Of a stretch of DNA of 12,963 bases, positions 12,476 to 12,963 are shown one piece after another (within the stretch, counting starts at the first letter, position 1; every line of letters starts with the position of its first letter). A program made the position numbers and the translations under genes. Source of the stretch: Dehalococcoidia bacterium (GTDB lineage: Bacteria; Chloroflexota; Dehalococcoidia; Dehalococcoidales; Fen-1064); the NCBI GenBank assembly GCA_030691775.1, contig JAUYDN010000029.1, forward strand, positions 1 through 12,963. The letters are read 5' to 3'. The notes beneath the pieces were generated by a model. It did no database searches, had not been told where the DNA came from, and saw only the letters and a list, made by a program, of their open reading frames with translations.

Positions 12476-12963
12476 GTGGTGCTTGGGGGCGGCGCGGCAC
12501 GCGGCCTGGCGCACATCGGGGTGCTGGAAGCACTGGAGCAGGAAGGCATCCCCATCGATATGATTGCGGGCACCAGCATCGGCGCTATCGTCGGCGCATT
12601 CTATGCCTATACAAAAGATATTCAATTGATGAAAACCCTGGCAGTAGAAATCGGTAAACGGAGACTAAGACTGTTTACCGACCTTACCGTCCCGCGGACG
12701 GGCATCCTGCGCTGGAACTGGGTAGAAAAGAGGCTCAAGGGCATTATCGGCGGTGTGCGCTTCGAGGACTTGAAAATCCCCTTCTGCTGTGTTGCGGCAG
12801 ATATAGATAACGGCGAAGAAGTCGTCCTCAAAGACGGTCTCGTCTGGGAAGCGGCGCGCGCCAGTGCCACGGTACCGGTAGCCCTCTCCATCAAGCCCTG
12901 GCGCAACAGGTACCTCGTGGATGGCGGCATCGTTAACCCGGTCCCCGTGCGTGCCGTCAAAGA
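12476..12963 (+). CDS. Patatin-like phospholipase, C-terminus beyond window
   Basis: This patatin/RssA-type serine esterase acts on phospholipids or other acyl esters. The reading frame runs off the right edge. The oxyanion-hole motif LGGGAARGLAHIGVLEAL is followed by the nucleophile elbow AGTSIGAIVG (GxSxG). VDGGIVNPVP gives the catalytic aspartate (DGG), so the Ser-Asp dyad is complete within the visible part. The start is problematic. Homology begins about seven codons earlier, at an ATA (12455) four bases after GGAGAGG (12445-12451). The first standard codon is GTG at 12476, which would remove the first strand (residues KKIG) and has no ribosome site. Either a rare ATA start is used, or an ATG has mutated or been misread. 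The gene does not appear to share a transcript with herA. Confidence 0.87.
   Translation, partial: MVLGGGAARGLAHIGVLEALEQEGIPIDMIAGTSIGAIVGAFYAYTKDIQLMKTLAVEIGKRRLRLFTDLTVPRTGILRWNWVEKRLKGIIGGVRFEDLKIPFCCVAADIDNGEEVVLKDGLVWEAARASATVPVALSIKPWRNRYLVDGGIVNPVPVRAVK

Overview
This window looks like part of a moderately GC-rich bacterial chromosome. Gene content and protein flavour are compatible with an uncultured or environmental Chloroflexota (Dehalococcoidia-like) organism: separate secD and secF, a HAS-barrel/HerA/NurA locus in a bacterium, and a tRNA gene that does not encode its CCA end. That assignment is inference from protein style, not from a marker gene.

Layout. Positions 1-634 hold a truncated hairpin repeat, a tRNA-Cys gene on the minus strand and a gene-free stretch with two small palindromic repeats. 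A CCA-adding tRNA nucleotidyltransferase follows (635-2206), then the secD-secF pair (2269-4550) with its own promoter and overlapping ATGA junction. A promoter that begins right after the secF stop drives a roughly 90-nt leader ending in a perfect intrinsic terminator, placed 15 bases before a cation diffusion facilitator gene (4692-5618). A LysE-family exporter lies convergent to it on the minus strand (5731-6342).

From 6468 to 11819 all genes are on the plus strand: an APH-like small-molecule kinase with a nearly leaderless start, NurA nuclease overlapping it, a four-helix-bundle (23S rRNA intervening sequence type) gene that looks inserted, a stand-alone cyclic-nucleotide-binding-fold protein, a stand-alone HAS-barrel protein, and a HerA-like ATPase. 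NurA and HerA are established partners in DNA end processing. Here the pair is separated by an AT-rich cassette and accompanied by a potential ligand-sensing protein. The right end (11820-12454) is a nest of small palindromic repeats around a broken GIY-YIG gene, followed by a patatin-like phospholipase cut by the window edge.

The most striking unexplained signal is a set of six degenerate tandem arrays with a strict 7-bp period, each at or within about ten bases of a stop codon (ends of the CCA enzyme, CDF, LysE, NurA, four-helix-bundle and cNMP-fold genes). The units differ in sequence but usually contain a YTRA core that supplies a stop codon. Because 7 is not a multiple of 3, arrays of identical units place stops in all three frames. 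The four-helix-bundle gene is bracketed by two such arrays in inverted orientation, so it resembles a small mobile cassette dropped into the nurA-herA operon.
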